64,000 nucleotides of DNA. Source: Virgisporangium aurantiacum (GTDB lineage: Bacteria > Actinomycetota > Actinomycetes > Mycobacteriales > Micromonosporaceae). The translations under genes were made by a program, and so were the position numbers. Positions 23,764 through 32,621 of this stretch are shown piece after piece; the stretch's first letter is position 1, and every line of letters begins with the position of its first letter. The notes under the pieces were generated by a model. The model saw only the letters and a list, made by a program, of their open reading frames with translations, was not told the DNA's origin and ran no database searches. The stretch lies in NCBI RefSeq assembly GCF_016863635.1, contig NZ_BOPG01000063.1, positions 62,001 to 126,000 of the forward strand. Reading direction: 5' to 3'.

Positions 23764-26700
23764 CTATATCGCGCCGGTCCGGGCCAGCAGTTCGCGGGCG
23801 TGCCGGGCCCCCGCCCGGTACCCGCTGGCGGACAGGCGATCGAGAGCGGCCCGCGCGGTGGTCGCGGCCGCGGGGAGGTCACCGTTGTCGAGATGGGCCT
23901 CGGCCATGACGCGCTGCGCCTCGCCGGCCAGCAGCCGGTACCCGGCGCGCTCGACGAGCACGGCGGCCTCGTGCGCGGTGGCCAGCGCGAGGTCGGCGCG
24001 CCCCGTCACCCGGTACGCGCGGGCGAGCCCGACGAGCGCCCACCCCTCCGCGTACGTGGCGCCGGCGGCGCGCGCCCCGTCGCGGGCGGCCACGCACCGC
24101 TCGACCACGTCGGGCGCGCCGCCGGCGGCCCGGCTGGCCAGGGCGAGCTCCATCGTGCAGATCGCGTGCAGGTTGGGGTCGCTGGCGTCCCGGGCCAGCT
24201 CGGCGGCGGTCGCGGCGTGCGGCACGGCGCCGGCCGGATCGCCGGTGTCGCCGTGCAGCCTCGCCATGCCGTAGTGGCTCATCGCGCGGCCGACCGGGTC
24301 ACCGACCTGCTCGCAGCGCCTGATCCCCTCGGTCAGCAGCCGCCGTGCCACGTCGTGGTCGCCGAGATACGTCGTGGTGATGCCGAGGTTCGCCGTGGTC
24401 AACGCGACGCCGGCGGCGTTGCCGGTCTCCCCGTAGAGCCGCAGGGCCTCGGCGGTGTCGATCCGGGCCCGGTGCAGGTCCCCGCTCAGGTACCGCAGCG
24501 CTCCGATGTTGCCCAGCGTCACCGCCACGCTGGCCCACCGGCCGAGACCCCGGTTCAGGTCCAGCACCTGCTGCATCAGGCGGAGCGCCGGTTGGATCTC
24601 GCCGCGCTCCGCGTGCGTCACCGCCAGATGCCCCAGCACCGACGCCTGCATCTCGGGCCAACCGGCCCGCTCGCTGGCGTCGAGGGCGCGCGCGAGGTGA
24701 TGGTCGGCGCGGTCCGGATGCCCGAGGCTGCGCTCGGCCTGCCCCAGGCTGAGGTGCATGGCGGCGAGCGCGCGGGGGTCACCGTCGGCCGTCGCCGCGG
24801 CCAGGCCGGCCGACGTCGTGGCGAGCCAGTCCGCCATCGGACGGCGGAGCCAGAAGTACCCGCGCAGGCCGTCGGCGAGCAGCCAGGCGTCGGGCCGGAG
24901 CCCCACGTGCTGTACCAATGCGACGAGGTTGGCCAGTTCCGCGTCGAGCCACGCTCGCGCCTCGTCGGCGTCGGCGAACCGGCGCGGCTCCGGCGCGTCC
25001 GGCTCCGGCGGCAGGCGCAGCATGTGCGCGTAGAGCAGCCGGGCGGCGCCCTCGACGCCGGCCCGGTAGGCCCGGCAGAGCCGGCCGGTGGCCGCCGCGC
25101 GCACCGGCTCCGGGTCAACGCGGCGCGCCTCGTCACCGGCGTAGGCGCGGAGCAGGTCGTGCAGGCTGTACCGGTCGCCGTGCCGCTCCACCATGTGCGC
25201 GGCGGTGAGGGTCTCCAGCGCCGAAGTGACGTCTCCGTCGTCGACCAGCGCCTCGGCCAGCTCCGCGGTGACGTCGTAGCCGGGCACCAGGCCGAGCCGG
25301 CGGAACAGGACGCGGTGCGGGCGGGCCAGGTGCCGGTACGACAGCCCGAACGCCGCCCGCACCGACGCCTGCGGATCGTCGTCGACGTCGAGCTCGCCGA
25401 GGCGGCCGCCGGCGGTGACCGCCGCGACGTAGGCGGGCAGCTCGTCGTGCGGCCGCTCCGCGCACTTGGCGGCGGCGATGCGCAGGGCCAGCGGCAGGCG
25501 CCCGCAGGCGTCGGCCAGGTCGGCCAGCAGACCGGTGTCGGCGCTCTTTCCGAGGACCCCGCGCAGCAGCGTGACCGCGTCGTCGTGGGCCAGCGGCGGG
25601 ACGGTCACCTGGTGGGCGTGGTCGACCGCCACGAGCCCGGTGAGCCGGTCGCGGCTCGTCACCACGGTCATGCAGTCGCCGCCCGTGGGCAGCAGCGGCC
25701 GGACCTGTTCGGCGCTGCGCGCGTTGTCGAGGACGAGCAGCACCCGCCGCTCGGCGAGAAGCGTGCGGTACCGCGCCGTCGCCCCGTCGGCGTCCACCGG
25801 AATCTGCCGGGCCGGCACGCCGAACGCCCAGAGGCACCGGGTCAGCGCGGCCAGCGGCGTGAGCGGCGTGCCGGACGACCAGCCGAGCAGGTTGACGTGC
25901 ACCAGCCCGTCGGGGAACCGTTTGGCGACCCGGTGGGCCCAGTGCACGGCCAATGCGGTCTTGCCGGCGCCGGCGATGCCGACCAGCACCACCAGGGGCG
26001 GGCGCCCGGTGTCCGGCAGCAGGTTGTCGAGCTCGCGCAGCAGGTCGTCGCGACCCACGAGGTCCGCGACGTCCGGCGGCAGGGTCCGGGGCACCGGTCC
26101 GGGTTCGGTCGTCGGGCGGCCCGGCGCCGGCTCCCGGTGGACGCGCAGGGTCGGGTCCGCGGCCAGGATGCGCCGGTGCAGCCGCTGGAGCTCGGGATCC
26201 GGCTCGACCCCGAGCTCGTCGACGAGCCGCAGGCGGAACCGCCGGAACGTGGCCAGCGCCTCCGAGGTGCGTCCGCCGCGGTGCAGCGCCAGCATCAGCT
26301 GGGCCTGGAACCGCTCGCGCAGCGGATGCGCCTCGACGTGGTGGATCAGTTCGGCCACCACGTCGGCGTGGCCGTCGCCGCGCAGCAGCGCGTCGATGCG
26401 GTCCTCCGTGGTGCTCAGGCGCACCTCGTGCAGGCGGGTCACCAGCGGCCGCAGCGGCGCCGGCAGCTCCATGCCGGCCAGGATGTCGCCCCGCCACAGG
26501 GCCAGGGCCGCGCCGAGCCGGCCGGTGGCCGTGTCGAGGTCGTCGGCGTCCAGCGCGCGCCGGCCCTCGGCGACGAGCCGCTCGAACACCTCGGCGTCGA
26601 GTTCGCCCGGCTCGACCCGCAGCTGGTACCCGTCCGGGGTCCGGACGAGCCGGTCACCGGTGGCGAGCCGGCGCAGCGCGCCGACGTACGAATGGAGGTT

Positions 26701-26901
26701 CGCCCGGGCCGACCGCGGCGCCCGACCGTCCCACAGGCAGTCGATCAGCAGCGACGTCGGCATCGGCGTGCCGGGATGCAGCAGGAGGACGCCCAGCAGC
26801 AGGCGCAGCTTGGTGGCCCGCAGGGTCACCGGCTCGCCGGCGGCGTCGCGGACCGCGAGCGGACCGAGGATCCGCCACCGCACCGTCTCCCGCACCCCCA
26901 T
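23764..26901 (-). CDS. AfsR/SARP-type regulator: DNA-binding BTAD, NTPase and TPR domains
   Basis: 1045 residues. OmpR-like winged helix at about 8-95, bacterial transcriptional activation domain at about 100-245, NB-ARC-type NTPase with P-loop GIAGAGKT near residue 312 and LLVLDNARS as Walker B, then tetratricopeptide-like repeats from about 600 to the end. Full length for the AfsR class of pathway activators, which respond through nucleotide-driven oligomerisation. Lies between the exporter gene (45 bp upstream) and the Cys-rich peptide gene (82 bp downstream) on the same strand; likely controls this cassette. Confidence 0.93.
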   Translation of the reverse strand: MGVRETVRWRILGPLAVRDAAGEPVTLRATKLRLLLGVLLLHPGTPMPTSLLIDCLWDGRAPRSARANLHSYVGALRRLATGDRLVRTPDGYQLRVEPGELDAEVFERLVAEGRRALDADDLDTATGRLGAALALWRGDILAGMELPAPLRPLVTRLHEVRLSTTEDRIDALLRGDGHADVVAELIHHVEAHPLRERFQAQLMLALHRGGRTSEALATFRRFRLRLVDELGVEPDPELQRLHRRILAADPTLRVHREPAPGRPTTEPGPVPRTLPPDVADLVGRDDLLRELDNLLPDTGRPPLVVLVGIAGAGKTALAVHWAHRVAKRFPDGLVHVNLLGWSSGTPLTPLAALTRCLWAFGVPARQIPVDADGATARYRTLLAERRVLLVLDNARSAEQVRPLLPTGGDCMTVVTSRDRLTGLVAVDHAHQVTVPPLAHDDAVTLLRGVLGKSADTGLLADLADACGRLPLALRIAAAKCAERPHDELPAYVAAVTAGGRLGELDVDDDPQASVRAAFGLSYRHLARPHRVLFRRLGLVPGYDVTAELAEALVDDGDVTSALETLTAAHMVERHGDRYSLHDLLRAYAGDEARRVDPEPVRAAATGRLCRAYRAGVEGAARLLYAHMLRLPPEPDAPEPRRFADADEARAWLDAELANLVALVQHVGLRPDAWLLADGLRGYFWLRRPMADWLATTSAGLAAATADGDPRALAAMHLSLGQAERSLGHPDRADHHLARALDASERAGWPEMQASVLGHLAVTHAERGEIQPALRLMQQVLDLNRGLGRWASVAVTLGNIGALRYLSGDLHRARIDTAEALRLYGETGNAAGVALTTANLGITTTYLGDHDVARRLLTEGIRRCEQVGDPVGRAMSHYGMARLHGDTGDPAGAVPHAATAAELARDASDPNLHAICTMELALASRAAGGAPDVVERCVAARDGARAAGATYAEGWALVGLARAYRVTGRADLALATAHEAAVLVERAGYRLLAGEAQRVMAEAHLDNGDLPAAATTARAALDRLSASGYRAGARHARELLARTGAI

Positions 26902-26946
26902 CGATACGAGCTTGACAGCAGCGGTCCAGCACCGTCGACCGGCTTG

Positions 26947-28164
26947 TCAGGGTCCGACGCGGCGGAGGTCCCGGATCGGACGGACGAGGAGCAGGGCCGC
27001 GACCACGCCGAGCGCGACGACCGTGGCGACGACGAGCAGGTCACGGGGCGCGACGACGGTGGATACCGGGCCGACGAGGGCCTGGCCCAGCGCCATTCCG
27101 GAGACCGAGCCGGCCACCTCGTACGCGGTGACGCGGTTGAGCACCGCCGGGGGCACCAGGGTCTGCACGCTGGTCGACCACATCACCGACCAGAACGCCC
27201 AGGCCGCGCCGCCGACCACGTGCCCGAGGACCAGGACGGGCAGCGCCGGTTCCAGCGCGACCGACAGCGGGATGGCGGCGAAACCGGTCAACGCCACGGC
27301 ACCGGCGGCCAGCGGACGGGACGGGCGGAACCGGATCGCGACGAGCCCGCCGACCACGGTCCCGGTGCCGAGGCCCGCCATCGTCCAGCCGTACGCGGTC
27401 GCGCCCAGCCGGCCGCCGACGAGCTGGGAGGCGAGCGGGATGTAGGGCCCGAAGACGAACAGTCCGAAGCAGACCCAGATCAGGATCACCGACCACATCC
27501 AGGTGCGGGTGCGGAACTCCCACCAGCCGCACCGCAGGTCGCGGAGCACCGTCGAGGTGCTCTTTCCGACGGACGCGGGCAGGTGCCGGATCAGTGCCAG
27601 GCACACGCCGCTGACCAGGAACGTGGCGGCGTCGACGGCGTACACCGTGCCCGCGCCGGTGGCCGCCATCAGCAGCCCGGCGAGCACCGGCCCGCCGAGC
27701 TGCGTCACCGCGTCGGCGATCTTGAGCGTGCCGTTGGCCCGCTGCGGATCCGTCGCGACGAGCGGGACCATGCCGTTGACCCCGGGCTGGAACATGGCGG
27801 CCGCGCTGCCCGCCAGCACAGAGGTCACCAGCAGGAGCCAGAGCGGCGGTGCGCCGGTGAGGAAGGCCACGGCGAGCACGCCCTGGGTGACGGTGCGGAC
27901 GACGTCGGCGCCGACCATCATGGCGCGGGCGCCGATGCGGTCGGCGAAGACGCCGCCGAAGACGATGAACAGCACGAACGGCGCGGTCCAGACGGCAAGA
28001 ACGTACCCGACACCGGACACCCCGTAGAGGGCGCCGACGGCGAGCGCGGCCGCGACCGGCATCATCGCGTCGCCGAGCAGCGACACGACCCGGGCCCCGA
28101 AGTAGAGCGTGAAGTCCCTGGTCCACAGCGTTGCCGCCGGTGCGCGGTCAAGGACGGCGGTCAT
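26947..28164 (-). CDS. Major facilitator exporter, EntS/MFS_3-like
   Basis: 405 residues with twelve predicted membrane segments. Motif A-like FADRIGARAMM follows helix 2, and WTRDFTLYFGARVVSLLGDAM is the characteristic N-terminal segment of the EntS-like group that exports siderophores or drugs. Complete, unlike the truncated transporter at 22.5 kb. First gene of a minus-strand run with the AfsR-type regulator and the Cys-rich peptide. Divergent from a DJ-1/AraC regulator. Confidence 0.9.
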   Translation of the reverse strand: MTAVLDRAPAATLWTRDFTLYFGARVVSLLGDAMMPVAAALAVGALYGVSGVGYVLAVWTAPFVLFIVFGGVFADRIGARAMMVGADVVRTVTQGVLAVAFLTGAPPLWLLLVTSVLAGSAAAMFQPGVNGMVPLVATDPQRANGTLKIADAVTQLGGPVLAGLLMAATGAGTVYAVDAATFLVSGVCLALIRHLPASVGKSTSTVLRDLRCGWWEFRTRTWMWSVILIWVCFGLFVFGPYIPLASQLVGGRLGATAYGWTMAGLGTGTVVGGLVAIRFRPSRPLAAGAVALTGFAAIPLSVALEPALPVLVLGHVVGGAAWAFWSVMWSTSVQTLVPPAVLNRVTAYEVAGSVSGMALGQALVGPVSTVVAPRDLLVVATVVALGVVAALLLVRPIRDLRRVGP

Positions 28165-28250
28165 GCGACGAACTCCATGATCACCGATTCTGCTGCGGCC
28201 GGCCCCGGTGCGGAGGCGCCGCGCGCGACATCCTTGGGTACATTCGTGCC

Positions 28251-29282
28251 ATGATCCATCGAGTCGTCGCGCTGGTCGGTCCGACGCAGGAGATGTACCC
28301 GGTGACGTGCGCCTCAGCCGTCTTCGGCGACCACGGCCCGGACATCCCGCAGCACTACGACTTCCGGCTGTGCACCGAGCGGCCCGGCCCCGTGCGCACC
28401 ACGATGGGCGTCGACATCGTGGTCCCCGACGGACTGGCCGCGCTCGACGACGCCGACACCGTCCTCATCGCGGGCTGGTGCCCCGGCCCGGACCTGTCGG
28501 CCGAGCTCGCCGGCGCCGTGCTCGCCGCACACGCCCGCGGCGCGCGGATCGTCGGCATCTGCAGCGGCATCTACGTGCCGGCGGCGCTGGGCCTGCTCGA
28601 CGGCCGCCGGGCCGCCGTGCACTGGGAGGGCGTCGACGACCTGGCCCGGCGGTACCCGCGCGTCAACGCCGACGGCGCCGTGCTCTACATCGACCACGGC
28701 GACGTGGCGACCGCGGGCGCCTCGGCCACCGTCGTCGACCTGTGCCTCAACCAGGTCCGCCGCGAGCATGGCGCGGCCGTGGCGATGCGCATCGGTCGTC
28801 AGCTCTCGACCGCGCCGCACCGCGAGGGCTGCCAGCGCCAGGGGCCCGCGCCCGCGACGCTCGGCCCGGTGCCCGACTCGCTGGCCCCGCTGCTCGACTG
28901 GGTCGTCGCCAACCTCGACAAGCCGCTGACCCTCCAGGACCTGGCGACCCGGTCGGGCATGTCGGCCCGCACCCTCAACCGCCACTTCCTCGAACAGCTC
29001 GGCATCTCCCCCGGCCGGTGGCTGCTCGACCGCCGGATCGCCTGGACCTGCGCGCTGCTGGAGGCGACCGACCTGCCGGTCGAGACGATCGCCACGCGGG
29101 TCGGGTTGTCGTCGGCGGTGAACCTGCGTCGCCGGTTCCGCAACGCGCTGGACACCACCCCGGCCGCCTACCGGCGCACGTTCCGCTGGGCGCCCCCGCC
29201 GACGTCGCCGGCGGGGGCGCCGCATGGTCAGGCCGGTGTGTTGTCGCCCGCCAGCTCCTCGGCGGTGAGCGCCCGGTTGTAG
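28251..29282 (+). CDS. GlxA-like regulator: DJ-1/PfpI domain plus AraC helix-turn-helix
   Basis: 343 residues from ATG 28251. DJ-1/PfpI-type domain at about 1-190 with the nucleophile-elbow analogue IVGICSGIYVPAA. AraC DNA-binding domain at about 215-310 (TLQDLATRSGMSARTLNRHF, TRVGLSSAVNLRRRFRNAL, DTTPAAYRR). Divergent from the EntS-like exporter 86 bp away, its likely target. The C-terminal 30 codons overlap both a GC-rich hairpin and the 3' end of the convergent LamG gene. Confidence 0.92.
   Translation: MIHRVVALVGPTQEMYPVTCASAVFGDHGPDIPQHYDFRLCTERPGPVRTTMGVDIVVPDGLAALDDADTVLIAGWCPGPDLSAELAGAVLAAHARGARIVGICSGIYVPAALGLLDGRRAAVHWEGVDDLARRYPRVNADGAVLYIDHGDVATAGASATVVDLCLNQVRREHGAAVAMRIGRQLSTAPHREGCQRQGPAPATLGPVPDSLAPLLDWVVANLDKPLTLQDLATRSGMSARTLNRHFLEQLGISPGRWLLDRRIAWTCALLEATDLPVETIATRVGLSSAVNLRRRFRNALDTTPAAYRRTFRWAPPPTSPAGAPHGQAGVLSPASSSAVSARL
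29190..29220 (-). terminator. GC-rich hairpin just past the LamG gene, inside the regulator gene
   Basis: GCGCCCCCGCCG (29190-29201) pairs exactly with CGGCGGGGGCGC (29209-29220) around a 7-nt loop, 8 bp beyond the LamG stop. Probable terminator of the LamG transcript, placed within the convergent regulator's C-terminal codons (Pro-Pro-Pro-Thr-Ser-Pro stretch). Confidence 0.6.
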
Positions 29283-30874
29283 ACGCGGACCGAGTCGATC
29301 ACCCCGAGGTACAGGTCGACCTTCCCGTCGCCCGGCGCCGAGAGCATCGACAGCGCACCGGTGCCGTCGATGACCGTCCCGTGGGCCGGCACCGAGCCGA
29401 CCTCGGTGTATTTGACGAACAGCCGGAGCGCGGCGCCGTCGTAGGTGAGCGAGACGTGTGCCGCGTCCCCGATCGTCAGATCACCGCCGGTGACGGTGAA
29501 GGTGCCGGCGTCGGTGGTGATGACACCGGTGAGCCCGGCACTGTCCGTGGTCGCGAACAGCCCGTACTCGATCGGGCCCGTCCAGACGCGCTTGACGACC
29601 AGCGGCTGGGTGCCGTCGAGGTTGGCGTTCGGCCTGACCCACGCCGACACCGTGAGCGCGCCACCGGGTGACAGCACCGGCTTGTCGGCCACCGTCGCCG
29701 AGCCCACCTCGCCGTGCTTCGTGAGGCCGGTCCGGACCTCGCCCGGCGTCTGCATGGCATCGTTGAGCGCCAGGTGGTTGCCGTTGCCGGAGTAGTCGTA
29801 TGCTCGCCCGATCGGCTCGTTGAAGCCCCACGCGCCGAGCAGCCCCGGCCGCGGCGCCGCGACCTCCACCGAGTACGGCCCGGAGTCCAGGCTGGTGCCG
29901 TCGCCGTAGAACGCGCGGGCGGCCAGCACGTGCCAGCCCGGTGCGGCCGTGTTCGCCTGCCAGTCCATGACGTATCCCTGACCGAGGCGCCAGGTCACCG
30001 GCGCGCCGAGGGGTGCGCCGTCGAGCAGGAACTGCACCGCTGTGGGCGTCTGATAGCCCCTGGTCGCCTGGAGATACACCGTGCCACCGACGCGGCTGCC
30101 CCGCGGCGGCTGGCTGACCTGCGGGCGGAAGCCCGGGGCCGCGGCCACCGAGACCTCGACGTTCGCCTTCACCTCGGCGGGCGTCAGCGGACCGTTCCAG
30201 ATCCGCACCTCGTCGATGAGACCGTCGAAGTACTCGCCCCAGACCGTGTTGCCGCCGATGCTCAGGTCGCCCACGCCGTCGAGGTTCACCGCGCCGGACC
30301 GGGGCGACTCGGCCACCGCCGTCCCGTTGACGTAGACCACCAGGCCGACGGCCGGGTCGTAGGTGGCCGCCAGGTGCGACCAGGCACCGACCGGCAGCGG
30401 GTCGTCGCCCGGCAGGTTGGTGTCGGTGTCACCGGTGTTCACCGCGACGTCCGGGCCGTACCGGTCGCTGCTCGCGTAGAGGCCGTAGGCCAGCCCGTCG
30501 CCCCGCTCGCGGAGCAGGACGGTGCGCCACCCGTCGAGGCTCTCCGGGCGTACCCAGGCCGCGAGCGTGAACCCGGCGGCCAGGTCGAACCGGCTGTCGC
30601 CGGGCACCACCACGCGGCTGCCCGCGCCGTCGAACGACAGGGCGCCGCCGAACGCGCCCGCGCCCGTCCAGGTCGCACCGGCGACCGTGCCGGTCAACCC
30701 GTTCCCGCTGGCATCGACCGCCGTGGTCCCGGCACCGTCGTCGAACCCGTACGCGGCCACCAGTTGCGGCGCGGCCGCCGCTGCCGCCGGCGTTGTCACC
30801 GGCGTTGCCACCGTGGCGGCTCCCGCCGCCACGGCCGCGACCGCCAACCAGCGTCCTACCCTCGTGCGTGACAT
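29228..30874 (-). CDS. Secreted protein with two LamG/concanavalin-type domains
   Basis: 548 residues from ATG 30874, chosen for the GGAAGGA site upstream. A signal peptide ends near an Ala-rich stretch at residue 35. First LamG-like domain at about 37-235 (YGFDDGAGTTAVDASGNG; GLIDEVRIWNGPLTPAEV), an Ig-like middle domain with DSGPYSVEV, and a second LamG domain at about 345-545 (YDYSGNGNHLALND; VIDSVRVYNRALTAEEL). Such domains bind carbohydrate or protein outside the cell; no catalytic domain is present. Ends within the convergent regulator gene. Confidence 0.87.
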   Translation of the reverse strand: MSRTRVGRWLAVAAVAAGAATVATPVTTPAAAAAAPQLVAAYGFDDGAGTTAVDASGNGLTGTVAGATWTGAGAFGGALSFDGAGSRVVVPGDSRFDLAAGFTLAAWVRPESLDGWRTVLLRERGDGLAYGLYASSDRYGPDVAVNTGDTDTNLPGDDPLPVGAWSHLAATYDPAVGLVVYVNGTAVAESPRSGAVNLDGVGDLSIGGNTVWGEYFDGLIDEVRIWNGPLTPAEVKANVEVSVAAAPGFRPQVSQPPRGSRVGGTVYLQATRGYQTPTAVQFLLDGAPLGAPVTWRLGQGYVMDWQANTAAPGWHVLAARAFYGDGTSLDSGPYSVEVAAPRPGLLGAWGFNEPIGRAYDYSGNGNHLALNDAMQTPGEVRTGLTKHGEVGSATVADKPVLSPGGALTVSAWVRPNANLDGTQPLVVKRVWTGPIEYGLFATTDSAGLTGVITTDAGTFTVTGGDLTIGDAAHVSLTYDGAALRLFVKYTEVGSVPAHGTVIDGTGALSMLSAPGDGKVDLYLGVIDSVRVYNRALTAEELAGDNTPA

Positions 30875-30951
30875 CCGTGTCCTTCCCCCGTCGTGCGGAC
30901 GCGGCACCGTCCTCAGTGGACGGCGCCGCGCACCGTGATCGGGGACACGCT

Positions 30952-30970
30952 ACCGTCCATCGATGACGGT
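30952..30970. promoter_or_regulatory. 19-bp inverted repeat upstream of the LamG gene
   Basis: ACCGTC (30952-30957) and GACGGT (30965-30970) are complements separated by CATCGAT, itself nearly symmetric. Lies 78 bp upstream of the LamG start, a reasonable place for an operator. Confidence 0.35.
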
Positions 30971-31081
30971 GAAAACCACGGCAGGATCAGACGCCGACCC
31001 AGCAGTACAGGTGGGCCCCGTCGTCGCGCAACCCGTCGCCGGGGCGTGGGCAAACTTCCCCGCTGATGCGCGACGCATTCG

Positions 31082-31119
31082 GGGAGACAACGGTCGGTTC
31101 TGGCCGCACTTTGTCTCCC
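31082..31119 (-). terminator. Inverted repeat downstream of the DHFR-like gene
   Basis: GGGAGACAA (31082-31090) and TTGTCTCCC (31111-31119) are exact complements with a 20-nt spacer, starting 31 bp beyond the DHFR-like gene's stop. Possible terminator; the long loop makes an operator equally possible. The rest of 30971-31149 holds no gene I can support. Confidence 0.4.
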
Positions 31120-31149
31120 AGGTTCTGGCGAGCGGGAGCCGCTGGATGT

Positions 31150-31716
31150 CTACTTCGTGATTTCGTAGCGCAGCAGCACGATGCCGTTGTCGAACGCGGT
31201 GGCCTCGATCACCTTCAGGTCCCGCCGGTCCGCGAAGACGCGGGTCCCCGTGCCGCGTGACACCGGGCAGACCATCATCCGGACCTCGTCGACGAGCCCG
31301 GCGTCCAGCAGCGACCGCATGAGTGTCAGGCTTCCCCACAGCCAGAGGTCCTTGCCGTTCTGCGCCTTCAGCTTCCGGATGGTGGCGGCCGGGTCGCGCG
31401 TCACGGTGGCGGCGGGGAAGTCGCCCCAGGGGGCGTCGTCCAGCGTCGACGAGGCGACGAACTTGGTCAGGTTGTTGAGCTTCTCGCCGTACTCGCCCTG
31501 TTCCTTGGCGTGCGGCCAGTAGTCCTTGGACATGGCGTAGGTGTTCGCGCCGAGAATCATCGTGTCGACCGAGTCGATCAGCGCCATCACGCTCGTCTTG
31601 AACGGGGAGTTGGTGTCGTCGGAGAAGGGCTCCGCGGACACGAAGCCGAGCCCGCCGTCCTCTTCCGCGGCGATGTTGTCAACGGTGACCCACTGCTGGG
31701 CGATCAGTTTTCTCAT
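31150..31716 (-). CDS. Dihydrofolate reductase-family protein (RibD C-terminal type)
   Basis: 188 residues from ATG 31716 (MRKLIAQQWVTVD), the usual N-terminus for this family; an upstream in-frame start would add ten residues. Family pattern: SVDTMILGANTYAMSKDYWP, KFVASSTLDDAPWGD, LWLWGSLTLMRSLLDAGLVDEVRMMVCPV, the last holding the glycine loop for NADPH. It is the RibD_C/YyaP type, not folate-specific FolA. Exact substrate unknown. Follows the alpha/beta hydrolase gene after 66 bp. Confidence 0.88.
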   Translation of the reverse strand: MRKLIAQQWVTVDNIAAEEDGGLGFVSAEPFSDDTNSPFKTSVMALIDSVDTMILGANTYAMSKDYWPHAKEQGEYGEKLNNLTKFVASSTLDDAPWGDFPAATVTRDPAATIRKLKAQNGKDLWLWGSLTLMRSLLDAGLVDEVRMMVCPVSRGTGTRVFADRRDLKVIEATAFDNGIVLLRYEITK

Positions 31717-31782
31717 GCAGAAGAGCTTCGGTGACGCCGTGCGCACGTCCGAACAGTTTCTTTTGACGGCGAAAGGTCGACG

Positions 31783-32619
31783 TCAGGGGTGGGCGAGAGC
31801 CCGCAGCTCGCGGGCGACGGTGGGCCAGATCGCACTCGGCAGGCTGTGCCCGACGCCGGGCAGGATCACCAGGCGCGCGCCGGAGATGGCCGCCGCCGTG
31901 TCGCGGGAGGCACGCGGCCGCATCACCGGATCGGCGTCGCCGCACATGACGAGAACCGGCTTGCGCAACTCGCGCAGCGGCGGCCCGTGCCACCGGGCAC
32001 CGCTCTGCCGGCGTTGGGCGGCCAGGTCGCGGAAGCCGCTGATTCCGTGGGCCCGTTCGCGGTCGGTCGCGTCCCGCGCCACCGACTCCTCGGCGGGGTG
32101 CTCGGCGCTCGAGGTCGCCCGCAGGACCGCCAGCCCGAGGCTCAGATCGTCGTCGTGGGCGCCGCGCAGGATCCGCAGCATTCGTAGCTGCCGGCCCCAC
32201 CGCAGGTAGCGCAGGAAGACGGTCCACACGCCGGCGTCGCTCGGACCGGAAGCGAACGAGGTGACGGTCAGCACGCGGTCGGGATGCCGCAGCGCGAGCC
32301 GTTGCGCGACGACTCCGCCGAGCGACAATCCGAACACGTGGGCAGCCGGCCAGCCGAGCGCGTCGAGCACGGCCGCCGCGTCGTCGACGAGATCCTCGGC
32401 CCCGTACGCCGCGTGCGGATGGGTGGATTCACCGGCGTCCCGCAGATCGAAGACGGCCGGCCGGAACCCGTGTTCCCGCAGGCACTGGAGCAGACCCTGG
32501 GGCCACCAGAACCGCGACGCCCCGGTCCCCATGATCATGAGCAGCGGGTCCCCGGTGCCCGGGCCCGGATCGTCGTACGCGAGCCGAACGCCACCGTTGA
32601 CGGCGAAGCGGGTATTCAT
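31783..32619 (-). CDS. Alpha/beta hydrolase
   Basis: 278 residues from ATG 32619. Oxyanion region MIMGTGASRFWW, nucleophile Ser99 in FGLSLGG, acidic residue in MCGDADPVM and His in GVGHSLP complete the catalytic triad. Resembles soluble esterase or epoxide-hydrolase-like enzymes; no substrate can be assigned. ATG lies 2 bp after the RNase HI stop, so the genes are cotranscribed. Confidence 0.88.
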   Translation of the reverse strand: MNTRFAVNGGVRLAYDDPGPGTGDPLLMIMGTGASRFWWPQGLLQCLREHGFRPAVFDLRDAGESTHPHAAYGAEDLVDDAAAVLDALGWPAAHVFGLSLGGVVAQRLALRHPDRVLTVTSFASGPSDAGVWTVFLRYLRWGRQLRMLRILRGAHDDDLSLGLAVLRATSSAEHPAEESVARDATDRERAHGISGFRDLAAQRRQSGARWHGPPLRELRKPVLVMCGDADPVMRPRASRDTAAAISGARLVILPGVGHSLPSAIWPTVARELRALAHP

Positions 32620-32621
32620 CG

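Noticed and set aside
23659..28254. A 1531-codon open frame on the + strand
   Set aside because: It is the antisense shadow of the AfsR-type regulator and exporter. Its product is Arg/Gln/Pro/Gly-rich without domains, typical of GC-rich antisense frames.
30963..31160. 65-codon open frame between the LamG and DHFR-like genes
   Set aside because: No ribosome site, atypical codon bias, and it contains the inverted repeat 31082-31119.
31150..31716. Assignment as the essential folA dihydrofolate reductase
   Set aside because: The motifs are those of the RibD C-terminal-like group; folate-specific residues are not apparent.
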